Part shown: positions 28,290 through 35,741 of the stretch, one piece after another
Numbering within the stretch: position 1 is the stretch's first letter
Layout: every line of letters starts with the position of its first letter
Program-made: the position numbers and the translations under genes
Notes under the pieces: generated by a model
What the model was told of the DNA's origin: nothing
The model's database searches: none
What the model saw: only the letters and a program-made list of their open reading frames with translations
Assembly: GCA_012728915.1 (NCBI GenBank)
Contig: JAAYEC010000055.1
Coordinates: 1 to 38,666 of the forward strand
Length of the DNA stretch: 38,666 nucleotides
Reading direction: 5' to 3'
Origin: Deltaproteobacteria bacterium
Lineage (GTDB): Bacteria; Desulfobacterota; Syntrophia; Syntrophales; UBA2192

Positions 28290-30318
28290 GATCCTTTTCC
28301 AGTTTCACGGCGCACACCTTGTACTCCGGCGTTTTGCAAACCGGATCGAGCGCCGGGTTCGTCAGCATGTTGGCCCTCGCCTCGGTGAAGTGGAAGGGGG
28401 CGAAGATGCTCCCCTGGACCACGCGGTCCGAAATGCGGGCCGTTGTCACGATGCTGCCGCGGCGCGAGGTGACCCGGATCCAGTCGCCCGGCCCCACGCC
28501 GAGCGATGCAGCGTCGTCGGGATGGATTTCCACGTAGGGGTCTTCGATCTCACGGTTCAAAAACGGTGAGCGCCGCGTCATTGTTCCCGTATGGTAATGG
28601 GCGAAGACGCGCCCCGTGTTGAGGTAGTAGGGGTACTCCGCGTCGGGTTTTTCCATGGGCGGCGTGTAGTCGGGGACGACGAACCGGCCGAGGCCCCGGG
28701 TGAATGTCGTGCCGTGCAGGAACCGCGTGCCCGGGTGGTTCTCGTCGGGGCAGGGCCACTGCAGTCCGACCCGCTCGAGGCGGTCGAAGCATATCCCCGC
28801 GTAGGCCGGAACGAGGTTGGCATACTCGGACATCACCTCGGCGGGCGAGGCGTAGTCGAAGGGCAGGCCCAGGGCCTTTCCCATCAGGCAGAGGATCTCA
28901 AAGTCGCCCTTCGCGCCACCCGGCGGGTCGACGGCTTTGTGCAGCAGCTGGAAGCGCCGCTCCGTGTTCGTGTAGGTCCCCGTCTTCTCAGCAAAGCAGG
29001 CGCCCGGCAGGACGAGGTGGGCGAACTTCGCCGTCTCGGTGAGGAAGATGTCCTGCACGACGAGGAAGTCGAGCCGCTTCAGGGCCTCCATGACGTGGTT
29101 GACGTCGGGGTCGCTGATGCAGGGGTTCTCGGCCATGATGTAAAGGGCGCGGATGTCCTTGCCGGCGGCGTCGATGAGCTCCGTCACGGTCTTGCCAGGC
29201 GTGTCGGGGAGTTCGGACTTCCAGGCCTTCTGGAACTTCTCGCGGACGGCCGGGTCGGAGACGGCCTGGTAGCCGGGGTAGAGGCTCGGCAGGGCCCCCA
29301 TATCACAGGCGCCCTGGACGTTGTTCTGGCCGCGCAGCGGGTAGATCCCCGAGAAGGGCTTCCCCACGTGGCCGCAGAGCATGGCCAGGTCGCAGATGGC
29401 GATGACGTTGGCCACCCCGCAGGCGTGCTGCGTGATGCCCATGCAGTAGACGATGGCGGCGTTTTCGGCCTTCGCGTACGTCTCGGCCACCTCGCGGATC
29501 GTCGCCTCGCCGATCCCGGTCTCGGAGGCGGCCTTGTCCAGGGGCCAAGCCGCAAGAAACGTCCGCAGGGCTTCGAAGTTCTCCGTGCGCTTCTCGATGA
29601 AATCTTTCGCGTGGAGCCCGCTGTCCACGATGTGGCGCATCATGCCGGCCAGAAGCGGGATGTCGGTGCCCGGGTTGAGCCGCAGGAGCCTGCGGGCATT
29701 GCGCGCCACCGGAGTCTTCCTAGGGTCAATGACGAACACCGCCGCCCCGCGGTCGAGGGCCCTGTAAACCGCGCCCATCAGGACGGGGTGGCTCTCGGCG
29801 GCGTTGGAGCCGATGAAGAGGATGCAGTCCGCGCCGGCCAGATCGGAGATGGAGTTCGTCATGGCGCCGCTGCCCAGGGTCTGGAGCATGCCCGCCGTGG
29901 TGGCGACGTGGCAGAGTCTCGCGCAGTGGTCCACGTTGTTGGTCCGGAAGGCCGCCCGGATGAGTTTCTGGAAGAGGTAGTTCTCCTCGTTGGTGCACTT
30001 GGCCGACGAGAGGCCGCCCACGCTGTCGGGGCCGTATTTCTCGGCCGTCTCCCGGAGCTTGCGGGCCGCCAGGCCGATGGCCTCCTCCCAGGGGATCTCG
30101 ACGAAGGCATCGCCCCTGCGAAGAAGCGGCGCCGTCAGGCGCTCGGGGTGATGGACGAACTCATGGGCAACCCAGCCCTTCACGCAGAGAGAGCCCTTGC
30201 TGACCGGGTTTTCGCGGTCGGGGTACGAGGCCGCGGCGCGGCCGTTTTCGACCTTCAAAACGAGGCCGCATCCCGTTCCGCAATAGGGGCATATGGTCCG
30301 GACGAATTCGGGGTTCAT
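28270..30318 (-). CDS. fdhA: Formate dehydrogenase catalytic subunit (molybdopterin, cysteine form)
   Basis: The 682-residue protein is a molybdopterin oxidoreductase of the FdhA/FdhF class. The N-terminal cluster is C10-x2-C13-x3-C17-x27-C45. The metal ligand is the cysteine in ARLCH (~135), at the position that is selenocysteine in E. coli FdhF (VUHGP), followed by the histidine needed for formate chemistry. GSNAAESHPV and the C-terminal dinucleotide-binding domain (GTMTRRSP, PDDAASLGV) are normal. No Tat or signal sequence is present, so the enzyme is cytoplasmic. Its start overlaps the FdhB-like stop by 4 bp. The order FdhB-FdhA next to HdrA and MvhD suggests that formate feeds a flavin-based electron-transfer complex. 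Confidence 0.92.
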   Translation of the reverse strand: MNPEFVRTICPYCGTGCGLVLKVENGRAAASYPDRENPVSKGSLCVKGWVAHEFVHHPERLTAPLLRRGDAFVEIPWEEAIGLAARKLRETAEKYGPDSVGGLSSAKCTNEENYLFQKLIRAAFRTNNVDHCARLCHVATTAGMLQTLGSGAMTNSISDLAGADCILFIGSNAAESHPVLMGAVYRALDRGAAVFVIDPRKTPVARNARRLLRLNPGTDIPLLAGMMRHIVDSGLHAKDFIEKRTENFEALRTFLAAWPLDKAASETGIGEATIREVAETYAKAENAAIVYCMGITQHACGVANVIAICDLAMLCGHVGKPFSGIYPLRGQNNVQGACDMGALPSLYPGYQAVSDPAVREKFQKAWKSELPDTPGKTVTELIDAAGKDIRALYIMAENPCISDPDVNHVMEALKRLDFLVVQDIFLTETAKFAHLVLPGACFAEKTGTYTNTERRFQLLHKAVDPPGGAKGDFEILCLMGKALGLPFDYASPAEVMSEYANLVPAYAGICFDRLERVGLQWPCPDENHPGTRFLHGTTFTRGLGRFVVPDYTPPMEKPDAEYPYYLNTGRVFAHYHTGTMTRRSPFLNREIEDPYVEIHPDDAASLGVGPGDWIRVTSRRGSIVTTARISDRVVQGSIFAPFHFTEARANMLTNPALDPVCKTPEYKVCAVKLEKDHEAKAR

Positions 30319-31169
30319 GGTTTCTTTCCCGCCGTGTCGACCCAGTCGGGCACGTGCTGCCCGGACCGGGGTTCCGCGATGAAGTCGAAGAGGACGGGAG
30401 ACTTGCGGTCCGCATCGAGCCCCGCCTCGTAGTTGTAGTCTCTCTTCAGCGCCGCCCGCATCGAGAGCTGCAGCGTCATCAGCGGGATGCCGACCGGGCA
30501 GGCCTCCTGGCAGGCCCCGCAGGCCACGCACGCATCGGAGAGGTGAAAGGCCCGGATGTGGTGGAACGAGACCATCTCGGCCGGGATGACCCCCCGCTCG
30601 ACCCATACGTCGTCCTCGAGCTTGCAGGGCACGCAGATGCAGATGGGGCAGGCGTTGCGGCAGCCGTAGCACTTGATGCAGCGCCTGAGCTGGGCGGTCC
30701 ATTTCTCCATCCTCTGCGCCCCGTCGCCATCGAGGAAAGCCTTCACCCGCTCGTCCGCGAAGGGGTCCACGCCCTCCACGGCATCTCCCGCGTCGAGTTT
30801 CCCGGGGAAGGGGCGGCTGCAGAGGCACGCTTTTGCCTGATCCGCGCCGCAGGCGTACCCAATGGTGAGGATCCGCCCGCGATCGATCTGGCTGCGCTTG
30901 ATGAGCTCCACGATGGCCCTCTCGTCGCAGCCCCGGACGGCAACGGCGAGCCTGTACGCCGCCGGTTTTGCGCGGAGGATCGACCGGGCCATCTTGGCGA
31001 AGAGCCACTTGGGCTCCAGGACGAGGGTGTCCAGTTCCGCCGGCGTCGTGAAGACGTGCGGCTGGATCACGTCGAAGAGGCCTTTCCGGAGTCCCAGAAC
31101 GCCATCGGCTTCCTTCCCTTCGAGGATCGCCTTTGCTTTTTCTTTTAGTTGATTGAGCATCCGCTGCAT
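30315..31169 (-). CDS. FdhB/FrhB-like Fe-S electron-transfer subunit
   Basis: The 284-residue protein has an N-terminal half similar to FrhB/FdhB (AYRLAVAVRGCDERAIVELIKR, GYACGADQ) and two C-terminal 4Fe-4S motif groups, CIKCYGCRNACP with adjacent cysteines (CICVPC), and CVACGACQEACPVG. It is the likely partner that passes electrons between FdhA and the Hdr part. Either ATG 31169 or ATG 31160 could be the start; neither has a strong ribosome site, perhaps because the 186-bp repeat element lies just upstream. It overlaps fdhA by 4 bp. Confidence 0.85.
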   Translation of the reverse strand: MQRMLNQLKEKAKAILEGKEADGVLGLRKGLFDVIQPHVFTTPAELDTLVLEPKWLFAKMARSILRAKPAAYRLAVAVRGCDERAIVELIKRSQIDRGRILTIGYACGADQAKACLCSRPFPGKLDAGDAVEGVDPFADERVKAFLDGDGAQRMEKWTAQLRRCIKCYGCRNACPICICVPCKLEDDVWVERGVIPAEMVSFHHIRAFHLSDACVACGACQEACPVGIPLMTLQLSMRAALKRDYNYEAGLDADRKSPVLFDFIAEPRSGQHVPDWVDTAGKKP

Positions 31170-31186
31170 CGTCTTCGTTATTCTGA

Positions 31187-31372
31187 AAGGACCGTAAACC
31201 GATTTCGCCGGCGAAAAACCGCTTTGCGACGGTTCTAAAACTCGCTTCGCTGCGGTCGCAAAAACTCGCCCTTCGGGCTCAAACAGTTTGCGTCGCGGGC
31301 GCTCCGCTTCGTCAAGAACCGTTCGCGCAAAGGCGCTTTAACGTCGCCTTGCGAAACCGTTTTACGGTCCTT
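31187..31372. repeat. 186-bp intergenic element with 12-bp terminal inverted repeats
   Basis: AAGGACCGTAAA (31187-31198) is matched perfectly by TTTACGGTCCTT (31361-31372). The similarity continues inward with a few mismatches (CCGATTTCGC versus CGGTTTCGC). Inside are further hairpins such as GCCC-TTC-GGGC (31269-31278) and repeated CGCTTCGC-like blocks. No reading frame of note is present. It is inserted between mvhD and the FdhB-like gene of one operon and can fold into a cruciform or long RNA stem. Confidence 0.7.
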
Positions 31373-31393
31373 GACCGTTACTTGCCGCTCGCT

Positions 31394-31421
31394 GGTTACC
31401 GGTTATCGGTCACCGGCCACT
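31394..31421. repeat. Four 7-bp tandem repeats over the mvhD stop
   Basis: Units GGTTACC, GGTTATC, GGTCACC and GGCCACT follow each other in register and encode the last residues and stop codon of mvhD on the other strand. Confidence 0.55.
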
Positions 31422-31837
31422 GAAGTCATCCACGACTCCATCGACGGCAGTCCTTCCACGTGCCTGTGGAAGTCCCGGATCGTGTCGGCCCACTGGTGGT
31501 GCTCATGCGCCGTGCCGAACCCGAGCAGGAGGCGGTCCCCGCCGATGCCCGTCGTGTCGAGGAGCGTCCGGAGAAGCTCCAGGCGCTTGAGGGCCGGGTG
31601 GTTGGCGTCGTTGAACCGGCACCCGCCCACGTGACATCCAAGAACGGCCACACCCGCCGCGCCGCTCGCGAAGGCGCGGATCACCGCGTCGGGCTCCACG
31701 TAGCCCGCGCACTCCACGGGGATGACGCGGAAGGAGGCGGGCAGCTCCGTCCGCCTGCGCCCGGCGCCGTCGGCCCCGATGAGGCCGCACCAGCGGCAGG
31801 CGAAGACGAGAATGTTCGTGTCGGCGACGGGGGACAT
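31403..31837 (-). CDS. mvhD: MvhD-type [2Fe-2S] electron-transfer protein
   Basis: This 144-residue protein is in the MvhD/hydrogenase delta family. Cysteines in FACRWCG, VECAG and LGCHVGGC supply the [2Fe-2S] cluster. MvhD connects a hydrogenase or formate dehydrogenase to HdrA. Here the neighbours are HdrA (1 bp upstream) and FdhB/FdhA, so it probably carries electrons between formate dehydrogenase and HdrA. Its 3' end is made of 7-bp tandem repeats, so the last residues are probably not conserved. Length and motif spacing are normal. Confidence 0.92.
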   Translation of the reverse strand: MSPVADTNILVFACRWCGLIGADGAGRRRTELPASFRVIPVECAGYVEPDAVIRAFASGAAGVAVLGCHVGGCRFNDANHPALKRLELLRTLLDTTGIGGDRLLLGFGTAHEHHQWADTIRDFHRHVEGLPSMESWMTSVAGDR

Positions 31838-31838
31838 C

Positions 31839-33545
31839 TCAGCGCACCTCCCGGAAGGCCCTGCGGATCATGGCCCCCGTGACGCGGTAGTTCTGCTCGG
31901 GGATCTGCATGGCCCCGTTCGGGCAGACCGACATACAGCTGCCGCAGGCCTTGCAGCGGACCTTGATCACCCGGCTCACGGAGCGCTGCCCGACCCGCTG
32001 GAGCTTGCAGGCCCTGTAGGGGCAGACGGCGACACAGTTGCCGCAGCCCGTGCAGGCCTCGGCGTTGGCCTCTGCATGGCCGAGCTTGGTTCCGGGCACG
32101 CGGCTCATCGTGAGCGCCGGGACCGTCTCCTTGCCGAGGAAGGAGGCCGCCTTCACGGCCGCCGCTTCACCCTGCGCGATGGCCTGGTCCGACGAGGCCG
32201 GCCAGCGGGCCGTCCCGCAGATGAAGACGCCGTCGTTTCGCGTCTCCACCGGGTGCACCGGGTAGACCTCGGCGATGAAGCCGTGCCTGTCCACGGGGAT
32301 CTCGAGCATGCGGGCGAGCGCCGCACTTTCCGGATCGGCCACGAGCGGCGTGCTCAGGACGAGGAGATCCGCCTCGATCGAGCGGGTCACCCCGCTCAGG
32401 ACATCGAAGACCTCGACACCGCTCACCAGCCCGTTTCCCCGAATCTCGGGGGGCCTCTGCGCGTCGAAGCGGACGAACCGGACGCCCCTGTGCAGGGCCT
32501 TGCGGTAATAGGCCTCCAACGTGCTGCCCGGCGTCATGATGTCGCGGTGCAGGATGGTCACCGTCGAGCCGGGCGCCTCGTCGAGGATCCGCATGGCGTT
32601 CTTGAGCGACAGGGGGCAGCAGATGGTCGAGCAGTAGGGCCGCTCGGCGCAGCGGGCGCCGACGCACTGGATGAAGACGGCGTTGCCGCAGGCGACGTTC
32701 CCCGCCGCGAACTGCCTCTCCATCTCCATCTGGGTGATGACGTTTTTCATCTTCCCGTAGCCGTAGAGGCCCCGGGGAAAGAGCAGGCGCGCCCCCGTGG
32801 CGAGGACGACGGCGCCCGCGCGCAGGCTCGTGTTGCCCTCCGGTCCGGCCAGGGCGACCTTGAAATCGCCGGCATACCCCTTTACCGAGGCGACCTTCGT
32901 CTTGCCGTAGAAACGGATCAGGGGGCTGCTTCCCGTCATCTCGACGAGTGACTTGATCTTCGCCGGTCCGGATACCTCCGTCGGGTACACTTTCGTTACC
33001 ACGTTGAGAAGCCCGCCGGGGGCGGACCCGCGGTCGACGAGATGAACCGGGATGCCCATTCCGGCCAGGCCGCAGGCGGCGGCGAGGCCCGCGGGCCCCG
33101 CGCCGATCACCAGCGCCTCGCTACGGACGCGGATGTCGATGTCCATCGAGTCCTGCCCGTTCTGAAGGCGCGCCAGTTCCATGTCGAGCTGGTTGGCGGC
33201 TTTTCGCGTGGCGCCGGCGGGGTTCTTCCCGTGGATCCAGGCGCAGCCCTCGCGCAGGTCCGCACCGCGGACTTTCCGCATGTCGACACCCTCTTTCGCG
33301 AGACCGAGGCGCACCGTTTCCATCCTGCCGTAGGGTGAGCAGGCGCCGAGGAGAACCCTGCCGACCCCTCGCTCGCGGAGCGTGGCGCGCACCTCGGCTG
33401 CATCGCCCGGCATGCAGAGGGACTCGCGCAGGGCCACGAAGCCCACGGAGGGGTCGGACGCGAGCCGCTTCCGGATGGACTCCAGATCGACGGTACGGCC
33501 GATCTCGCCGAAGCAGTTGCAGAGGAATACGCCGATTTTCTTCAT
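31839..33545 (-). CDS. hdrA: HdrA-type flavoprotein with N-terminal and C-terminal Fe-S domains
   Basis: The 568-residue protein has the N-terminal HdrA domain (GVFLCNCFGEI, SLCMPGD, GACSP, REGCAW), which in HdrA holds a 4Fe-4S cluster. The FAD-binding thioredoxin-reductase-like domain starts near 144 (VIGAGPAGLAAA). A C-terminal two-cluster ferredoxin follows (CTGCGNCVAVCP ~497, CKACGSCMSVCP ~532). HdrA is the flavin centre of electron-bifurcating or confurcating complexes. It lacks the ferredoxin domain that is normally inserted ahead of the FAD region; the companion gene directly upstream supplies such a domain. It is 1 bp from both neighbours, in a tight operon. Confidence 0.92.
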   Translation of the reverse strand: MKKIGVFLCNCFGEIGRTVDLESIRKRLASDPSVGFVALRESLCMPGDAAEVRATLRERGVGRVLLGACSPYGRMETVRLGLAKEGVDMRKVRGADLREGCAWIHGKNPAGATRKAANQLDMELARLQNGQDSMDIDIRVRSEALVIGAGPAGLAAACGLAGMGIPVHLVDRGSAPGGLLNVVTKVYPTEVSGPAKIKSLVEMTGSSPLIRFYGKTKVASVKGYAGDFKVALAGPEGNTSLRAGAVVLATGARLLFPRGLYGYGKMKNVITQMEMERQFAAGNVACGNAVFIQCVGARCAERPYCSTICCPLSLKNAMRILDEAPGSTVTILHRDIMTPGSTLEAYYRKALHRGVRFVRFDAQRPPEIRGNGLVSGVEVFDVLSGVTRSIEADLLVLSTPLVADPESAALARMLEIPVDRHGFIAEVYPVHPVETRNDGVFICGTARWPASSDQAIAQGEAAAVKAASFLGKETVPALTMSRVPGTKLGHAEANAEACTGCGNCVAVCPYRACKLQRVGQRSVSRVIKVRCKACGSCMSVCPNGAMQIPEQNYRVTGAMIRRAFREVR

Positions 33546-33546
33546 G

Positions 33547-34758
33547 TCAGTTCTTGCCTGTAATCGTTCTGAGCGCCGCCGAGGCCGCCTGGATCGCCGA
33601 TTCGGTCACGTCGGCGGGTTCCATGACGAACCCGCAGGAGACGGAAGCCGGTGCCACGAATCCCTCCCCGTCCAGCTCCGGCCGCGACGCCGGCGCGGGC
33701 TTCGACGCAAGGGAGGGCCGCAGGTTCCCGTTGAGGATCACCATGTCGAACCTGCGGATCTCGCGAGTCCCCGCCAGTGTGTCCTCGTACTTCACGGCGA
33801 TGCCGTCGCCGCCGGGCAGGGGGGTGATGAGCGAGGAGCGCCCGCGGACGAGCCGGATGCCGTTGCCGTTGAAATCGCGCAGGGCGTACTCGTAGTAGTC
33901 CCTCCCCACGGCGCGCAGGTCCGTGTAGAGGATGACACAGTCGATCGAGGGGTTCCTGCGCTTGACCCACTGGGCCTGCTTGAGTGCGTGCATGCAGCAG
34001 ACGGCCGAGCAGTGGGGCAGGAGCCTCAGGTCCCGGGCGCCCGCACACTGGACGAACAGAATGCTCCGGGGCACGGATCGGTCGGAGCGACGGAGGATCT
34101 TCCCCCGGTTTTCGCCCGCTTCGGCCTTCCAGGCCTCGAATTCGAGCGAGGTGAGGATGTCCGGGTGCGTCCCCCAGCCGTATTCTTTCAGAGGCTCGAG
34201 GCTCACTTCCTCGAACCCCGCCGCCCAGATGACCTCGTCCGCGTCCAGCTCGATCGGGCGCTCTTCCCGGTCGAAGGCGATGGCCTTTGTGGGGCAGACC
34301 TCCACGCAGGACCGGCAGTCCCCGCAATGGGCCCCTTCAATAAGGTATACGGGCGGGTAGGCGTGTTCCCAGATGGGCCTGGCAACGCCTTTCGGGCATG
34401 CCGCCTCGCAGCGGCCGCAGTTTATGCAGAGCTCCGGGTCCACGACGGGGGCTGACTTGACGACGGCTATGCGGTAGCCCTGCTCCCGCATTTCGAGGCT
34501 CTCCACACGGGCGAGCGTGTGGACGGCAATCGCCTCGCTTTCCTTGCAGCGGCGGATCTCCGTCCAGAGGGGGCAGAACGCGCAGTGGTCCGTCGGGTAG
34601 AACTTGTCGAGCCGGGCCACCTGGCCGCCCAGGTCATGGCCCCTCTCGACGAGGTGCACCCGGTGGCCGTTTCCGGCCAAGTCGAGAGCCGCCGATATCC
34701 CGGCCACCCCGCCGCCGACGACGAGAACGGTCTTCTTCTGATCTGCCTTTTTCTGCAT
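33547..34758 (-). CDS. Second, shorter HdrA-like flavoprotein
   Basis: The 403-residue protein begins with an FAD motif (VVGGGVAGISAALDL) and has the HdrA segment FYPTDHCAFCPL. It then has an inserted two-cluster ferredoxin (CINCGRCEAACPKG, CGDCRSCVEVCPTKAI) and the HdrA block VQCAGARD with CSAVCCMHALKQA. It has neither the N-terminal HdrA domain nor the C-terminal ferredoxin. Combined with the following hdrA product, all domains of a full HdrA plus a second flavin site are present. Start 34758 was chosen because sequence upstream comes from repeat DNA; the ribosome site is weak. Confidence 0.85.
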   Translation of the reverse strand: MQKKADQKKTVLVVGGGVAGISAALDLAGNGHRVHLVERGHDLGGQVARLDKFYPTDHCAFCPLWTEIRRCKESEAIAVHTLARVESLEMREQGYRIAVVKSAPVVDPELCINCGRCEAACPKGVARPIWEHAYPPVYLIEGAHCGDCRSCVEVCPTKAIAFDREERPIELDADEVIWAAGFEEVSLEPLKEYGWGTHPDILTSLEFEAWKAEAGENRGKILRRSDRSVPRSILFVQCAGARDLRLLPHCSAVCCMHALKQAQWVKRRNPSIDCVILYTDLRAVGRDYYEYALRDFNGNGIRLVRGRSSLITPLPGGDGIAVKYEDTLAGTREIRRFDMVILNGNLRPSLASKPAPASRPELDGEGFVAPASVSCGFVMEPADVTESAIQAASAALRTITGKN

Positions 34759-34780
34759 GCTCCGCTTGCTCGTGCTTGGG

Positions 34781-34915
34781 GGAAGCCGGGACGTTGCGAC
34801 GTCATGAAGTCTGGAGACGCTGCGGACGTTCAACGACCCGTCGACTTCTCCGAACTTCCCAACATCGAAGCGTCACCGCTTCCCGTTCTTTTCACTCTTC
34901 CTCGTCTTCCTTAAT
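34781..34915. repeat. Probable third octamer-period repeat region
   Basis: At 34781-34828 successive 8-nt units GGAAGCCG, GGACGTTG, CGACGTCA, TGAAGTCT, GGAGACGC, TGCGGACG share a phase with GA at positions 2-3 in five of six. The following pyrimidine-rich stretch (34842-34915) has loosely spaced CTTC blocks and overlaps the 3' end of the NapG-like gene. It is more degenerate than the two octamer elements at 13245 and 18561. Confidence 0.35.
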
Positions 34916-35593
34916 GATCCCGTAATGCTCCCCGAGCTTGTGGATCCGTTTTTTCAGCCATTCCGTGAATCCCTCCACGCGCGCGTGTCCCCGGTCCTCT
35001 TCCTCCACGCGGCGCAGGGCGACGCCCTTTTCCGGCGGGGGGATCCGCTTGACCTTGTCGTAGTAGGTGACGATGGACTTGGGCTTCGTGGGGCATCGCT
35101 TCTCGCAGGCGTTGCAGCCCGTGCAGGGGTCCTCGAGGACGACGGGGAACTTGTCCTTTTCGAGGATGATCGCATCGTAGCGGCAGGCGTCATAGCAGCG
35201 CGTACAGTCTTCCTGGCCGGTCCAGGTCAGGCAGGTCGAGCGGTCGATGACGGCCGTGCCGATGTCGACCTCGTCGCGGGAGATCTTCGCGATGGCCCCC
35301 GTGGGGCACTCCTTGATGCAGGCCATGCAGAAGATGCATTCCTTGTGGAGCAGGACGGGGGTGCCGAAGCTCGCGATCCCGCCGGTCAGCCCGGCGGGGC
35401 GCAGCGCGTCGGTGGGGCAGACGTCGACGCACCGGTAGCAGCGCGCGCAGTATTGGAGGAAGTATTTCTCTTCGAGGGCCCCGGGCGGTCGCGGGATCTC
35501 CTTCGCCCCGCTGACTTTAAAGAGCCCGAAGACGGCGGACGCGACGGCGCCGCTGACGAGAAGTTGAATCGTGTCCCTGCGAGAAAAGGCCAT
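34892..35593 (-). CDS. NapG/MauM-like ferredoxin with twin-arginine signal
   Basis: The 233-residue protein starts with SRRDTIQLLVSGAVASAVFGLF, a twin-arginine type leader with RR at 5-6, so it may be exported or membrane-tethered. Four 4Fe-4S motifs follow: CARCYRCVDVCP, CIFCMACIKECP, CTRCYDACR and CTGCNACEKRCP. This is the NapG/MauM layout. NapG works with the membrane protein NapH, and a NapH-like protein is encoded later in the same operon, so the two may form a quinol-linked module. It is the first gene of the nine-gene operon; ATG 35593 is about 70 nt after the predicted start point. The C-terminal residues are acidic (EDEEE). Confidence 0.85.
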   Translation of the reverse strand: MAFSRRDTIQLLVSGAVASAVFGLFKVSGAKEIPRPPGALEEKYFLQYCARCYRCVDVCPTDALRPAGLTGGIASFGTPVLLHKECIFCMACIKECPTGAIAKISRDEVDIGTAVIDRSTCLTWTGQEDCTRCYDACRYDAIILEKDKFPVVLEDPCTGCNACEKRCPTKPKSIVTYYDKVKRIPPPEKGVALRRVEEEDRGHARVEGFTEWLKKRIHKLGEHYGIIKEDEEE

Positions 35594-35667
35594 GGGTGTA
35601 CTTGTCCCCTGATCGTTCCAGGTTCCGTGTCACCGACCCCTCTCCTCCGCGGTTACGGACCGACAGA

Positions 35668-35696
35668 ACTATAGTCAAGGATGAAAGGAAAAGCAA
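35668..35696 (-). promoter_or_regulatory. Promoter of the nine-gene redox operon
   Basis: On the minus strand TTGCTT (35696-35691), a 17-bp spacer and TATAGT (35673-35668). It starts inside the T-rich end of the AOR terminator, so one unit ends where the next begins. Confidence 0.5.
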
Positions 35697-35721
35697 GGAC
35701 GGGTGAGCGGGCCACCCGCCC
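35684..35721 (-). terminator. Terminator of the ferredoxin-AOR unit
   Basis: On the minus strand GGGCGGGTG (35721-35713) pairs with CACCCGTCC (35705-35697), one G-T wobble, followed by the T-rich TTGCTTTTCCTT. Confidence 0.6.
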
Positions 35722-35741
35722 CTGCCTTCGTAATCAAGGGG

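Noticed and set aside
28270-30318. Selenocysteine in FdhA
   Set aside because: The active-site position is an ordinary cysteine codon (ARLCH) and the frame has no internal TGA.
34759-34833. 25-residue N-terminal extension of the shorter HdrA-like protein
   Set aside because: The extra residues come from the octamer-like repeat region and do not resemble an HdrA N-terminus.
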